Origin: Actinopolyspora halophila DSM 43834
GTDB lineage: Bacteria; Actinomycetota; Actinomycetes; Mycobacteriales; Pseudonocardiaceae
Assembly (NCBI RefSeq): GCF_000371785.1
Contig: NZ_AQUI01000002.1
Location: 1,715,276 to 1,779,275, forward strand
DNA length: 64,000 nucleotides
Direction of reading: 5' to 3'
Below, in pieces: positions 1 to 9,261 of this stretch. The position numbers and the translations under genes were made by a program. The notes under the pieces are model-generated. The model had not been told where the DNA came from. It saw only the letters and a program-made list of their open reading frames with translations, and did no database searches. Every line of letters begins with the position of its first letter. Positions within the stretch are counted from its first letter, which is position 1.

Positions 1-1630
1 GGTCCTGGGTGGACGGGTAGGGGCTCTTCACCCTCTCGGAAACCGAGCGCGGCAGCACGTCGGATGTGGCCCGCCGCAGCAGGCTCTTCTCCCTGCCGTC
101 GTGGGTCTTGAGCGACCAGGGCGCGTTGAACACGTACTCCACCAGGCGGTGGTCGCAGAACGGCACGCGGACCTCGAGGCCCACCGCCATGCTCATCCGG
201 TCCTTGCGGTCCAGGAGCATGCGGACGAACCGGGTCAGGTGCAGGTAGTTCATCTCGCGCATCTTGCGTTCGAACGAGCTCTCCCCGGCGAGCTCCGGGA
301 GGTCGCGCACGGCGTTCCGGTACTCCGCGTCGACGTATCCGGGCAGGTCGAGAGACTTGGCCAGGGCGGGGTCGAGCACGCTCTCCCCACCGGTGTGCTC
401 CTCTCCGAGCGCTGCCAGCCACGGGAAGGTGTCCGCCTCGCGGGCCCGCTGATCGAAGAACCACTTGTAGCCCCCGAAGATCTCGTCCGCCGACTCACCG
501 GACAGGGCGACCGTGGAGTGCTCGCGAATGGACTTGAACAGCAGGTACAGCGAGTTGTCCATGTCACCGAGGCCGAGCGGGATGTCCCGCGCGGCGACCG
601 CCGCGCGCCGTACCGCCGGATCGGCCAGCGTCCGGGGATCCAGCACGATGTCCCGGTGCTGCGAGCTCACGTGCTGGGCGACGTCGTGCACGTAGGGACC
701 GTCGGGTGTGTCCCGCAGTGAGTCGGCGACGAAGTTCTCGGTCTGCCCCAGGAAGTCCACCGCGAAACTGCGAACCCGCTCTCCGGACGACTCGAGCTGT
801 TTGGCCGCGAGCGCGGTTATGACACTCGAATCGAGTCCTCCGGACAACAGTACACAGCGCGGAACGTCCGAGATCAACTGACGGGCGACGATGTCGTCGA
901 GCAGTTCGCGAACGCGGTCGCTGGTCTCCGCCGCGTCGGCGGTGTGCTCCCGGGCCTCGAGCTTCCAGTAGGTGTGCTGGTGTGTGCCGTCGCGGTCGAC
1001 GGTCAGCACGGTACCGGGCTCCACCTCGGCCATGCCCGACCAGACCGCGTGCCCCGGTTTCTTGGTCATGGCGAACATCTCGCGCAGTCCGTCGGCCCCG
1101 ACGACCTTCTCGGCCAGCGGGTTGGCCAGTATGGCCTTCGGTTCGGAGCCGAACAGCACGCCGTGCTCTGTCGGGTAGTAGTACAGCGGTTTGATGCCCA
1201 TCCTGTCCCTGACCAGGACGAGCTTGTCCGACCTCGCGTCCCAGATGGCGAAGGCGTACATGCCGTTGAGCCGTTCGGCGATGCCTTCACCCCACTCGAG
1301 GTAGCCGTTCAGCACCACTTCGGTGTCGCTGTCGGTGTCGAAGCGGTGCCCGCGGGTGCGCAGTTCGCTGCGCAGCTCGGTGAAGTTGTAGGCCTCACCG
1401 CTGTAGACCAGGGAGACCTTCCCGTCGGGGGTCTCGGTGGTCATGGGCTGGTTTCCGCCGGGGAGGTCGATGATCGCCAGCCTGCGGTGTGCCAGGGCCG
1501 CGTTGCGGTGGAAGCTCGTTCCGCCTGCGTCGGGCCCCCGGCAGGCCATGGTTTCGCACATGGCGTCGAGGGTTTCGCGCTGTTGGTCCAGGTGTCCCCG
1601 GAAGTCCACCCAGCCGCAGATACCGCACAT
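1..1630 (-). CDS. asnB: Glutamine-hydrolysing asparagine synthase (partial, 3' end off the left edge)
   Basis: Makes asparagine from aspartate, ATP and the amide nitrogen of glutamine in the cytoplasm. Translation starts at ATG 1630 with Met-Cys-Gly-Ile-Cys-Gly. Removal of Met exposes Cys2, the nucleophile of the N-terminal class II glutaminase domain. A GGAG lies 6 nt upstream of the start. The synthetase half carries the PP-loop SGGLDSS near residue 263, and further on the GESADEIFGGY motif of the asparagine synthase domain. The frame is open for 543 codons and leaves the window. AsnB-type enzymes usually have 600-650 residues, so only the last part is missing. An A+T-rich promoter region precedes it, and the divergent neighbour is a P-loop kinase. 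Related actinomycete copies sometimes serve envelope or amidation roles, so the physiological substrate is not certain. Confidence 0.93.
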   Translation of the reverse strand, partial: MCGICGWVDFRGHLDQQRETLDAMCETMACRGPDAGGTSFHRNAALAHRRLAIIDLPGGNQPMTTETPDGKVSLVYSGEAYNFTELRSELRTRGHRFDTDSDTEVVLNGYLEWGEGIAERLNGMYAFAIWDARSDKLVLVRDRMGIKPLYYYPTEHGVLFGSEPKAILANPLAEKVVGADGLREMFAMTKKPGHAVWSGMAEVEPGTVLTVDRDGTHQHTYWKLEAREHTADAAETSDRVRELLDDIVARQLISDVPRCVLLSGGLDSSVITALAAKQLESSGERVRSFAVDFLGQTENFVADSLRDTPDGPYVHDVAQHVSSQHRDIVLDPRTLADPAVRRAAVAARDIPLGLGDMDNSLYLLFKSIREHSTVALSGESADEIFGGYKWFFDQRAREADTFPWLAALGEEHTGGESVLDPALAKSLDLPGYVDAEYRNAVRDLPELAGESSFERKMREMNYLHLTRFVRMLLDRKDRMSMAVGLEVRVPFCDHRLVEYVFNAPWSLKTHDGREKSLLRRATSDVLPRSVSERVKSPYPSTQD

Positions 1631-1647
1631 GGTGTGCTCCGTCCGTC

Positions 1648-1684
1648 GGAAATATTTCCTTAGACAAATTAACTATTTTGTTGC
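1648..1684 (-). promoter_or_regulatory. A+T-rich promoter region of asnB with a 12-bp palindrome
   Basis: This stretch is strikingly A+T-rich in a roughly 70% G+C sequence. It contains the perfect palindrome GGAAATATTTCC at 1648-1659, 18 nt upstream of the asnB start. It most likely holds the asnB promoter and perhaps an operator. No -10/-35 pair can be assigned with confidence, and the binding protein is unknown. Confidence 0.45.
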
Positions 1685-1891
1685 ACGGCTGAAATGAACA
1701 ACAAGGTGAGGTCGATCACCGGGAGGGGTCTTGTGAACACGAAACGGGATGAATGGGATGTTCGGCTCGGTTCGCGTGGAAGCCGGTTCGGGCGGAGTGC
1801 GACGAACGGAGCTATGCTGATCAACACGGGCTCGTGATGCCGAAGGGCCGACACGACTTCGAAGAGCGGGCTCTCGACTCCGGGAGGTTGT

Positions 1892-2572
1892 GTGTCAGAG
1901 CGGGAGGAACGTGCGTGTGCCGGAACGGCACGGGAACCCGCTGTCCATGAGGGCGGCCTGGACGAACTGACGGAGCGGGCACGCGGTCTGGTCTCCGGTG
2001 GACGCCGCCGGATCCTGGGGATCGCCGGTCCGCCCGCCGCCGGGAAGGGCAGGATCGCGGATGCACTGCTCGATCGGCTGGGTGACGAGGCCGTGCTCGT
2101 TCCGATGGACGGTTTCCACCTCGCGGGAGCCGAGCTGCGCAGACTGGGCATCCAGCACCGCAAGGGAGCCCCGGACACCTTCGATGCGGAGGGCTACGTG
2201 GCGCTGCTGCGCAGGCTGCGTGCCGCCGAGGACGAAGTGGTCTACGCCCCCGAATTCCACCGCGAGATCGAGGAATCCTACGCGGGAGCCGTCGCGGTCG
2301 GCCGGGAGGTGCCCCTCGTGATCACCGAGGGCAACTACCTGCTGCTCGACCGGAAGCCCTGGAGGAGAGTCCGCGACCTGTTGGACGAGTGCTGGTTTCT
2401 GGAACCCGACGACCGCAAACGGGTGAATCGCCTGATCGGGCGGCACGTGCGCCACGGCATGTCGCGGAGCCGGGCGCGGGAGTGGGTGCACCGCAGCGAC
2501 GAGAGCAATGCGGCCCTGGTGGCGGCCACCAGGGACAGCGCCGATCTGGTGATCCGGGGAGACCCCGAGTAG
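1892..2572 (+). CDS. Nucleoside/nucleotide kinase family protein (uridine kinase / PRK-like P-loop)
   Basis: Cytoplasmic P-loop kinase of 226 residues, similar in layout to the uridine kinase/phosphoribulokinase/pantothenate kinase group. The Walker A GPPAAGKG sits at about residues 46-53. It is followed by the PMDGFHL segment typical of this group, in which the Asp helps bind substrate, and by TEGNYLLL, a Walker B-like strand. An Arg-rich lid region, RKRVNRLIGRHVRHG, follows. Start GTG 1892 was chosen because GGGAGG lies 4 nt upstream; a TATGCT at 1813-1818 could be its -10 box. The gene converges with the low-complexity membrane protein downstream. The phosphorylated substrate cannot be told from sequence; sugars, nucleosides and pantothenate are all possible. 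Confidence 0.8.
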   Translation: MSEREERACAGTAREPAVHEGGLDELTERARGLVSGGRRRILGIAGPPAAGKGRIADALLDRLGDEAVLVPMDGFHLAGAELRRLGIQHRKGAPDTFDAEGYVALLRRLRAAEDEVVYAPEFHREIEESYAGAVAVGREVPLVITEGNYLLLDRKPWRRVRDLLDECWFLEPDDRKRVNRLIGRHVRHGMSRSRAREWVHRSDESNAALVAATRDSADLVIRGDPE

Positions 2573-2614
2573 CGGAGACGGTGCGCGGGGTGCGCGGTCC
2601 GTTCCGGACTCCGC

Positions 2615-3256
2615 TCAGGCCGTGGTTCCCCGGTCCGCGCTTTCCCGTGTCGAGGTGTGGCCGGACGAGGCCGCCTGCGAGGAGGAGTCCTCGGAGGAGC
2701 TGTCCGAGGAGGGCGGGGGGTTGCTTTCCGAGCTCGACGTCTCGGACGGCGTACTCGACTCCGAGCTCTCCTCTGGCGGGGGGTCGCCGGAATCTTCCGG
2801 AGGAGGGGGTCCGGTGGGGTGGGGATTCCCGGAGGGGTCATCGGAGCCCCCGCCGCCGTCGCCCCCACTGTCGCCGCCGGACCCGCCGTCGTCGGAGTCC
2901 CCGGGGGCGGGGTGGCCGCCCGGTTCGCCCGTGTCCGCAGGCTCTCCGGCGGAGGAGTTCGCCTCCTCGGGAGCGTCTCGTCCGGAACTTTTCGCGGGGG
3001 AGTCCCGCGAGGAATCCGGACGGAAAGTGCCGGTGGCAGGCTTGTCCGCCGTGCGGAAGTGAACGGAGTCCCCGGGCGGGGTGCTGCTGCTCGTCGTGAT
3101 GACGGAGTCGGGTAGCGCGGTGTCCTGCTGGGGCGCCCCGTTGTCGAGCGCCATCGCCGCGATCGTGGCGAAACCGGTCGCGGTGATTATGCCGAAACCG
3201 GCGAGCACGGCCAGCCGTCTCGGCCTGGCGTCCGGGTCGTCGTACAGAGGATCCAT
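2615..3256 (-). CDS. Hypothetical membrane-anchored protein with long Ser/Gly/Pro-rich tail
   Basis: I do not recognise a family. From ATG 3256 the product has 213 residues: a short charged N-terminus (MDPLYDDPDARPRR), one hydrophobic segment around residues 17-38, then about 170 residues of Ser, Gly, Pro, Asp and Glu with no predicted fold. This looks like a type II membrane or secreted protein with a disordered, acidic, surface-exposed tail. An earlier in-frame ATG at 3286 is possible. The opposite strand also stays open across the repeat-rich part because of its base composition. I prefer the minus strand because only it gives a sensible N-terminus with a membrane segment. It lies between a P-loop kinase and acyP and converges with the kinase. 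Function unknown. Confidence 0.6.
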   Translation of the reverse strand: MDPLYDDPDARPRRLAVLAGFGIITATGFATIAAMALDNGAPQQDTALPDSVITTSSSTPPGDSVHFRTADKPATGTFRPDSSRDSPAKSSGRDAPEEANSSAGEPADTGEPGGHPAPGDSDDGGSGGDSGGDGGGGSDDPSGNPHPTGPPPPEDSGDPPPEESSESSTPSETSSSESNPPPSSDSSSEDSSSQAASSGHTSTRESADRGTTA

Positions 3257-3503
3257 GGAACACCCACTCGTCTCGCGAATCCGCACGGGACACCGTGGTC
3301 GGGGGGTGACGCGACTGGCGCGCGATGCGCGCGAGCCCTCCTCCCGGCCGTCCGCGTCGGCATTACGGTAGCGACCGGTGCTCGTGACGCGGGTGCCGGG
3401 GTTGCACGATTCGCCCGTGCGCGCCTATGCGTTTCGGAGTAGCGAGCACCCCGAGGTGACGAGAGCATCCCCGGCGAGCGGAAACGAACGAGAGAGGAGT
3501 CGC

Positions 3504-3800
3504 GTGAACATGGCCGACGAGGCGAACGCCGAGCTCACACGTCTGACAGCATGGGTGCACGGGCACGTGCAGGGTGTGGGGTTCCGCTGGTGGACCCGTT
3601 CGCGCGCCCTGGAACTGGGGCTGGCCGGAAGTGCCACGAACCTGCGAGGTGGCAAGGTCGAAGTGGTGGCGGAGGGCCCCGGACGAGCCTGCGAAAAGTT
3701 GCTGGAAATCCTACGTTCGGGTGATACGCCGGGAACTGTCGAGCATGTCGCCGAACAGTGGTCGCAACCGCGTGGCCTGACCGACTTCGTCGAGAGGTGA
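3504..3800 (+). CDS. acyP: Acylphosphatase
   Basis: Small cytoplasmic enzyme that hydrolyses acyl phosphates to carboxylate and phosphate. Counting from ATG 3510 (96 residues), the signature VHGHVQGVGFRWW is at residues 16-28 with catalytic Arg26. The second signature has catalytic Asn44 in SATNLRGGKVEVV. Length and motifs match the common acylphosphatase family. The start is GTG 3504 or ATG 3510; AGAGGAG at 3493-3499 is 4 nt before the first and 10 nt before the second. It lies just before smc on the same strand. The acyP-smc pairing is conserved in actinobacteria such as M. tuberculosis, although no shared function is known. Confidence 0.93.
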   Translation: MNMADEANAELTRLTAWVHGHVQGVGFRWWTRSRALELGLAGSATNLRGGKVEVVAEGPGRACEKLLEILRSGDTPGTVEHVAEQWSQPRGLTDFVER

Positions 3801-3917
3801 CCGGTCTCGCCCCGGAACCCCGGTGAGCCCGCCTCCGTTCCTGGTGCGGGTAAGCTCCTCCGAACGGTCCAGTAGCAGTGTGTAGTCGATGCTCCGTGGG
3901 AAGGTCGTTGAGCGCTA

Positions 3918-6900
3918 GTGCACTTGAAAAGCCTGACGCTGAAGGGGTTCAAGTCCTTCGTGTCGACCACGACCCTGCGATTCGAATCGGGGATCACCTG
4001 TGTGGTCGGGCCGAACGGCTCGGGCAAGTCCAACGTGCTGGACGCGCTGACCTGGGTCATGGGCGAGCAGGGGGCCAAGGCACTCCGGGGCGGCAAGATG
4101 GAGGACGTCATCTTCGCCGGAACCTCGGGGCGGGCTCCGCTCGGCCGTGCCGAGGTCAACCTGACCATCGACAACGCCGACGGTGCGTTGCCGATCGAAT
4201 ACACCGAGGTCTCCATAACCCGGCGCATGTTCCGTGACGGGGCGAGCGAGTACGAGCTCAACGGCAACGCGTGCAGGCTGCGCGATCTGCAGGAGCTGCT
4301 CTCCGACTCCGGTATCGGACGTGAAATGCACGTCATAGTCGGTCAGGGGCAGCTCTCCAACATCCTGCAGGCCAAACCGGAGGAGCATCGCAGGCTCATC
4401 GAAGAGGCCGCCGGAGTGCTCAAGCATCGCAAGCGCAAGGAGAAGGCCCTGCGCAAGCTCGACGCGATGCAGGCCAACCTGACCAGGCTCACCGATCTGA
4501 CCGGGGAGCTGCGCAAGCAGCTGAAGCCGCTGGGCAAGCAGGCCGAGGTCGCGCGCAAGGCGCAGACCATCCAGGCCGAGCTGCGGGACGCGCGACTGCG
4601 CCTGCTGGCCGACGACCTGGTCACCGCACGCTCCGAGCTCGCGAGGGACGAAGCCAACGAGGAGTCCGCGCGGAACAAGCGGGCCGAGGCGGAGAAGGCA
4701 CTGCAACAGGCCCAGGAGCAGGAAAAAACCCTGCAGGAGCACGTGGATGCGGACGCCCCTCGGCTCTCGCGGCTCCAGGACACCTGGTATCGGCTCTCGG
4801 CCCTCCAGGAACGGTTGAACGGGACTCTCCGCCTGGCCGAGGAGAGGTACAAGCACCTCAGCACGGAGCAGGAACAGCACAGTGGCGAGCGGGATCCCGC
4901 GGAGCTGGAAGCCGAGGCCGAGGAGATCGCCGAGCGGGAGGAAACCGCGAACGAGGAAGTCGAGCGTGTCCGCGAGGAGCTGTCCGAAGTCGTGCGGCGG
5001 CGTTCGGAGCTGGAGTCCTCCCTGCAGGAGGCCGAACGCGCGCACATGGAGGCAGTACGCGCGATAGCCGACCAGCGGGAGGGCGCCGCGCGGCTTTCGG
5101 GACAGGTCGAGTCCATGCGCAGCAAGGTCTCGGCCACGGACGAGGAGATCGAGCGACTCGCAGCCTCGGTCACGGAGGCGGAGCAGCGCGCGGCCACCGC
5201 GCAGCGGGCCCACGACGAGGCCGTTTCCGAGAGCGGTGGGGAGGACGACACCGGTGAGTCCGACGCCCAGCAGCGCTACGACACGGCGGCACGGGTCAGG
5301 GACACGGCGCAGGAGCGGGTGAACGAGCTCGTCGCGGAGGAGCGCGCGACCGAGCGCGAGATCGCCTCGTGGCAGGCCAGGGTGGACGCGCTGTCGATCG
5401 GCCTGTCGCGCAAGGACGGAGCGGGCGCGCTGCTCGCGGCCGGTGAGCGGGTTCCGGGGCTGCTCGGTTCCGTTTCAGCTCTGTTGTCCGTCGAATCCGG
5501 CTTCGAGGTGGCGCTGGCCGCCGCGCTCGGAACCGTCGCCGAAGCCGTAGTGGTCCGTGGCGTCTCGGACGCGGCCACCGCCCTGCGTGTGCTCAAGAAC
5601 GACGAAGCGGGCAGCAGTGGGCTGCTCGTCTGCTCGACCGGGGAACCCGAGCGTGGTCCTTGGCCGGAGCTGGAGGGGACGGCACGTTGGGCCGTCGATC
5701 TGATCCGGGCACCGGAGGAACTGCGTCCCGCGTTGACCACCCTGCTCGACAGGATCGCCGTGGTGGACGATCTCGACCGGGCCGAGGCCCTGGTGGCCGA
5801 GCATCCCGGGGTGCGTGTGGTGACGGGGGAAGGCGACCTGCTCGGAGCCAGCTGGTCCTCGGGCGGGGCGACCGAGCGCAGCGGTGGTCTCATCGAGACG
5901 CAGGCAGCCGTGGACGAGGCCGCATCCGAGCTGGAGGCGGCGCGCGGCAGGCTCGAGACCTACGGCGCCACCCTCGAGGGAGCCAGGTCCGAGCTCCAGG
6001 CCAGGGAGGAGGAAGTGCGCACCGCGCAGGAGCAGCTCAACGAAGTGCGGGTGCAGCGTGCGCGCAGCTCCGAGCGGCTTTCCTCCTTGAAGGAAGCGGC
6101 GCGCTCGGCGGCGGAGGAGGTCGAACGGCTCCGGCAGCAGCGTTCGGAGGTGGAGCGGTCCCGTCAGGAGTCGGTCGACAAGTTGGCGGAACTGCAGGAA
6201 CGTCTCGAGGCGGTCGAGTCCGAGCAGCAGGATCAGCAGGAGCCGGACACCACCGAACGGGACCGGTTCGCTTCGGAGCTCGACGACGTGCGCCAGCGGG
6301 AGATGGACGCGCGGTTGGCCGTACGCAGCGCGGAGGAACGTGCGCGCGCCTTCCAGGGGAAGGCGGAGCAACTGCGCCGTTCCGCGCGGCAGGAACGTGA
6401 ACGACGCGAACGGGCGGAAGCGGCGCGCCGGGCCAGACAGCGCGGCGCGCTGGTGGCCGAGACCGTTGTGGAGAACAGCCGCACGGCACTCGAGCGCATC
6501 GCCGGGTCACTGCGCTCGGCCGGCGCGCAACGCGACGAGATGCAGACCAGGCAGTCCGAGAACCAGCGGCAGCTGGAAACCGTGCGCAATCGGGTGCGGG
6601 AGCTTTCCGGCGAACTCGAGAAGCTCACCGATGCCGTGCACAAGGACGAGGTGGCCCGAGCCGAACAGCGACTGCGGATCGAGCAGCTCGAGACGAAGAT
6701 CGTCGAGGAGTTCGGGGTGGGGCTCGACGACCTGGTCGCGGAGTACGGACCTGACGTGGCCGTGCCGCCGAGTCCTGCCGAGATGGCCGAGTACGAGGCC
6801 GCCAAGGAACGTGGCGAGCAGGTGTCCGAACCCCCGGCCCTGCCCTACGACCGGGACACCCAGCAGCGTCGTGCCGACCGGGCCGAGAAGGATCTGGCCT

Positions 6901-7553
6901 CGCTCGGCAAGGTCAATCCGCTCGCGTTGGAGGAGTACGCGGCTCTGGAGGAGCGCTACAAGTACCTCTCCGGCCAGTTGGAGGACCTCAAGGCCACGCG
7001 CAAGGACCTGCTCGACGTGGTCAAGGAGGTCGACGAGAAGATCCTGGAGGTCTTCTCCTCGGCTTTCCAGGACGTGGCCACGGAGTTCGAGAAGGTCTTC
7101 TCGGTTCTGTTCCCCGGTGGTTCGGGCAAGCTGGTGCTCACCGATCCGGACGACATGCTCAGCACCGGCGTCGAGGTGGAGGCCAGGCCACCGGGAAAGA
7201 AGGTCAAGCGGCTCTCGCTGCTGTCCGGTGGTGAGAAGTCCCTGACGGCCGTGGCCATGCTGGTCGCGATCTTCCGGGCTCGTCCGTCCCCCTTCTACGT
7301 GCTGGACGAGGTCGAGGCCGCGTTGGACGAGACCAACCTGCGCAGGCTCATCGGACTGCTGGATCAGCTGCGTCGTACCTCGCAACTGATCATCATCACT
7401 CACCAGAAGCCGACCATGGAGATCGCCGACGCGCTGTACGGGGTGAGTATGCGCGGTGACGGGATCACCACGGTCATATCGCAACGCATGGGAGGTTCCA
7501 CGGACGATCCCGCCGTGGAGGAGCCCGCCCTCTCGGCCGGGCAGGAGACCTGA
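3918..7553 (+). CDS. smc: Chromosome segregation protein SMC
   Basis: Large ATPase that, with ScpA and ScpB, organises and segregates the chromosome. The 1211 residues show the full SMC architecture. The N-terminal head has Walker A GPNGSGKSN at residues 31-39. A long Glu/Arg/Gln-rich coiled coil runs to about residue 490, followed by a globular hinge at about 495-660. A second coiled coil leads to the C-terminal head with signature LSGGEKS near residue 1102 and Walker B YVLDEVEAALD near 1127. The start GTG 3918 gives the expected N-terminus MHLKSLTLKGFKSF. A TAAGCT at 3851-3856 could be a -10 box. It follows acyP. In many actinobacteria ftsY comes next, but here two opposite-strand genes lie between them. 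Confidence 0.97.
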   Translation: MHLKSLTLKGFKSFVSTTTLRFESGITCVVGPNGSGKSNVLDALTWVMGEQGAKALRGGKMEDVIFAGTSGRAPLGRAEVNLTIDNADGALPIEYTEVSITRRMFRDGASEYELNGNACRLRDLQELLSDSGIGREMHVIVGQGQLSNILQAKPEEHRRLIEEAAGVLKHRKRKEKALRKLDAMQANLTRLTDLTGELRKQLKPLGKQAEVARKAQTIQAELRDARLRLLADDLVTARSELARDEANEESARNKRAEAEKALQQAQEQEKTLQEHVDADAPRLSRLQDTWYRLSALQERLNGTLRLAEERYKHLSTEQEQHSGERDPAELEAEAEEIAEREETANEEVERVREELSEVVRRRSELESSLQEAERAHMEAVRAIADQREGAARLSGQVESMRSKVSATDEEIERLAASVTEAEQRAATAQRAHDEAVSESGGEDDTGESDAQQRYDTAARVRDTAQERVNELVAEERATEREIASWQARVDALSIGLSRKDGAGALLAAGERVPGLLGSVSALLSVESGFEVALAAALGTVAEAVVVRGVSDAATALRVLKNDEAGSSGLLVCSTGEPERGPWPELEGTARWAVDLIRAPEELRPALTTLLDRIAVVDDLDRAEALVAEHPGVRVVTGEGDLLGASWSSGGATERSGGLIETQAAVDEAASELEAARGRLETYGATLEGARSELQAREEEVRTAQEQLNEVRVQRARSSERLSSLKEAARSAAEEVERLRQQRSEVERSRQESVDKLAELQERLEAVESEQQDQQEPDTTERDRFASELDDVRQREMDARLAVRSAEERARAFQGKAEQLRRSARQERERRERAEAARRARQRGALVAETVVENSRTALERIAGSLRSAGAQRDEMQTRQSENQRQLETVRNRVRELSGELEKLTDAVHKDEVARAEQRLRIEQLETKIVEEFGVGLDDLVAEYGPDVAVPPSPAEMAEYEAAKERGEQVSEPPALPYDRDTQQRRADRAEKDLASLGKVNPLALEEYAALEERYKYLSGQLEDLKATRKDLLDVVKEVDEKILEVFSSAFQDVATEFEKVFSVLFPGGSGKLVLTDPDDMLSTGVEVEARPPGKKVKRLSLLSGGEKSLTAVAMLVAIFRARPSPFYVLDEVEAALDETNLRRLIGLLDQLRRTSQLIIITHQKPTMEIADALYGVSMRGDGITTVISQRMGGSTDDPAVEEPALSAGQET

Positions 7554-7734
7554 ACCGCCGGAGTCCCGGTGGTTGCTCGCGGTGTCGGTCCGGTAGCTCC
7601 GCCGCCGAGGCGGGCGACCGGGCCGGGGCCTCCTTCGACGCGGGCAGCGCCGGGACCTCCCATCCCGGCACTCGGCACCTCCGCGGGAGATTCCGTTCCG
7701 ACGAACCTGCGCAGGGCTGAACGGGGAACTCCGC

Positions 7735-9261
7735 TCAGGCCGGGTCGGACGGTTCGGAAACCCGCTCCGAATCGGCTGCGGTGCTCCGGTCGTGCCCGCT
7801 GTGCCGCAGTGAGAGCAACCCGCCCACGACCAGGCTCGTCACCACTCCGATAGGCGTGTACCAGGGAAAGGCCAGTGGATCGCTCCCACCCTGCCCGTTC
7901 GGGAAGGTCACACCGAGCGCCAGGTACAGCACCCCGACCAGCGTGACGAGGAAGGCCGCGACCGCATCGCTCTGCCGGGCCCGTCCGACGAGCAACCCGA
8001 GCAGGAACGCACCCAGCAGGGCTCCGTAGGTGTAGGAGGCGATTCCCAGGCCGACCTCGACCACGGGGTTGTCGGTGGTGGTGAACACGGCGGCGAAACC
8101 GACGAAGACCAGCGCCCAGCCCACGGTCGCCATCCGAGCCGAACGCAGCAGTTTCGCCTCGTCCGGGGGGCGTTTGGTGATTCGCTGGTACAGATCGCTG
8201 ATGGTCGATGTGGACAACGAGTTCAACGAGGAGGACAGGGTGCTCATGGCGGCGGCGAGAATCCCGGCTATCAGTACGCCGGACAGTCCCGGGGGGAGTT
8301 CGTTCACGATGAAACTGGGGAACAGTTCGTCGGCGCTGCTCATGCCCATTCGTTCCGGGGAGGCCCCGGAGAAGAAGACCCACAGCATCGAACCGATGAA
8401 CAGGAACAACGCGAACTGCAACAGCACGACGAAGCCACTGCCGATCACCGCGCGTCGGCTGTCGGCGAGACTGCGGCACGCGAGCAGCCGCTGCACCATC
8501 AGCTGATCGGCTCCGTGCGAGGCCATGGCGAAGAACGCGCCCCCCACCACGGCGGTCACCGTCGAGTACTGGCTGGTGAGCACCGCCGAGCTCGAATCGA
8601 AAACTTCGAACTTGCCGGCTTCGAGGGCACGTCCGAACCAGTCCGGGGGGAGCTGGCCCATCAGGATCAGCCCCGCCACCACGGAGCCGACCACGTAGAC
8701 CCCCATCTGCATCACGTCGACCCACACCACGGCCCGGATGCCCCCGAAGTAGGTGTAGACGACCGTCAGCGCCGACAGTGCCAGGATGATCTGCCAGTAC
8801 GAGACCGAGAGCCCGAAGGAGCCGAGCATGACCTTGACCGGGATGGCGGTGGCGAACAGGCGGAGGCCGTCGGCGAGCAGTCTGGTTATCAGGAAGGTGA
8901 CAGAGGCGGTGGCCTGCAATCCCTGCCCGAAGCGCTTTCCGAGGAACGCGTAGGCGCTGACCAGGTCACCCGCGTAGTAGCGCGGCAAGAGCACGAAGGC
9001 GACGACGACGCGGCCGATCAGGTAGCCGAGCGCGAGTTGCAGGTAGGTGAACGACCCGAGGTAGGCGACCGTGGGAACGCTGATCACGGTCAGCGTGGAC
9101 GTCTCGGTGGCCACCACGGACAGGCACACCGCCCACCAGGGCAGTGTTCGGTTGCCCAGGAAGTAGTCCCTGGTGCCGCGCTGTCTGCCCGCGAGGAGGA
9201 CACCCAGTGCGGGGACGGCGAGCAGGTAGATCCCTATTATCGCGAGGTCGATGGCGCGCAT
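7735..9261 (-). CDS. Sodium:solute symporter (SSS/SSF family), possibly for amino sugars
   Basis: Integral membrane symporter of 508 residues with about 13 predicted membrane helices. It has the family hallmarks: an N-terminal helix followed by GTRDYFLGNRTLPWW, and a motif near residues 335-355 with LIAGILAAAMSTLSS. Members use the sodium gradient to import sugars, sialic acid, amino acids or proline. Its start (ATG 9261) overlaps the end of anmK by 25 nt, so the two genes form one minus-strand operon. This suggests, by context only, that the transported solute is anhydro-N-acetylmuramic acid or a related cell-wall amino sugar. The C-terminus is short, polar and charged. The pair sits between smc and ftsY, an unusual place. 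Confidence 0.88.
   Translation of the reverse strand: MRAIDLAIIGIYLLAVPALGVLLAGRQRGTRDYFLGNRTLPWWAVCLSVVATETSTLTVISVPTVAYLGSFTYLQLALGYLIGRVVVAFVLLPRYYAGDLVSAYAFLGKRFGQGLQATASVTFLITRLLADGLRLFATAIPVKVMLGSFGLSVSYWQIILALSALTVVYTYFGGIRAVVWVDVMQMGVYVVGSVVAGLILMGQLPPDWFGRALEAGKFEVFDSSSAVLTSQYSTVTAVVGGAFFAMASHGADQLMVQRLLACRSLADSRRAVIGSGFVVLLQFALFLFIGSMLWVFFSGASPERMGMSSADELFPSFIVNELPPGLSGVLIAGILAAAMSTLSSSLNSLSTSTISDLYQRITKRPPDEAKLLRSARMATVGWALVFVGFAAVFTTTDNPVVEVGLGIASYTYGALLGAFLLGLLVGRARQSDAVAAFLVTLVGVLYLALGVTFPNGQGGSDPLAFPWYTPIGVVTSLVVGGLLSLRHSGHDRSTAADSERVSEPSDPA

Noticed and set aside
2608-2622. 15-base identity between the 3' ends of the genes at 2615 and 7735 (ACTCCGCTCAGGCCG)
   Set aside because: Only two short copies, both covering a stop codon. 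There is no hairpin or further copies to support a repeat family.
2622-3115. Plus-strand open frames rich in Ser, Glu and Gly opposite the membrane-anchored protein
   Set aside because: They mirror the low-complexity composition of the minus-strand gene and lack a credible start or a membrane segment.
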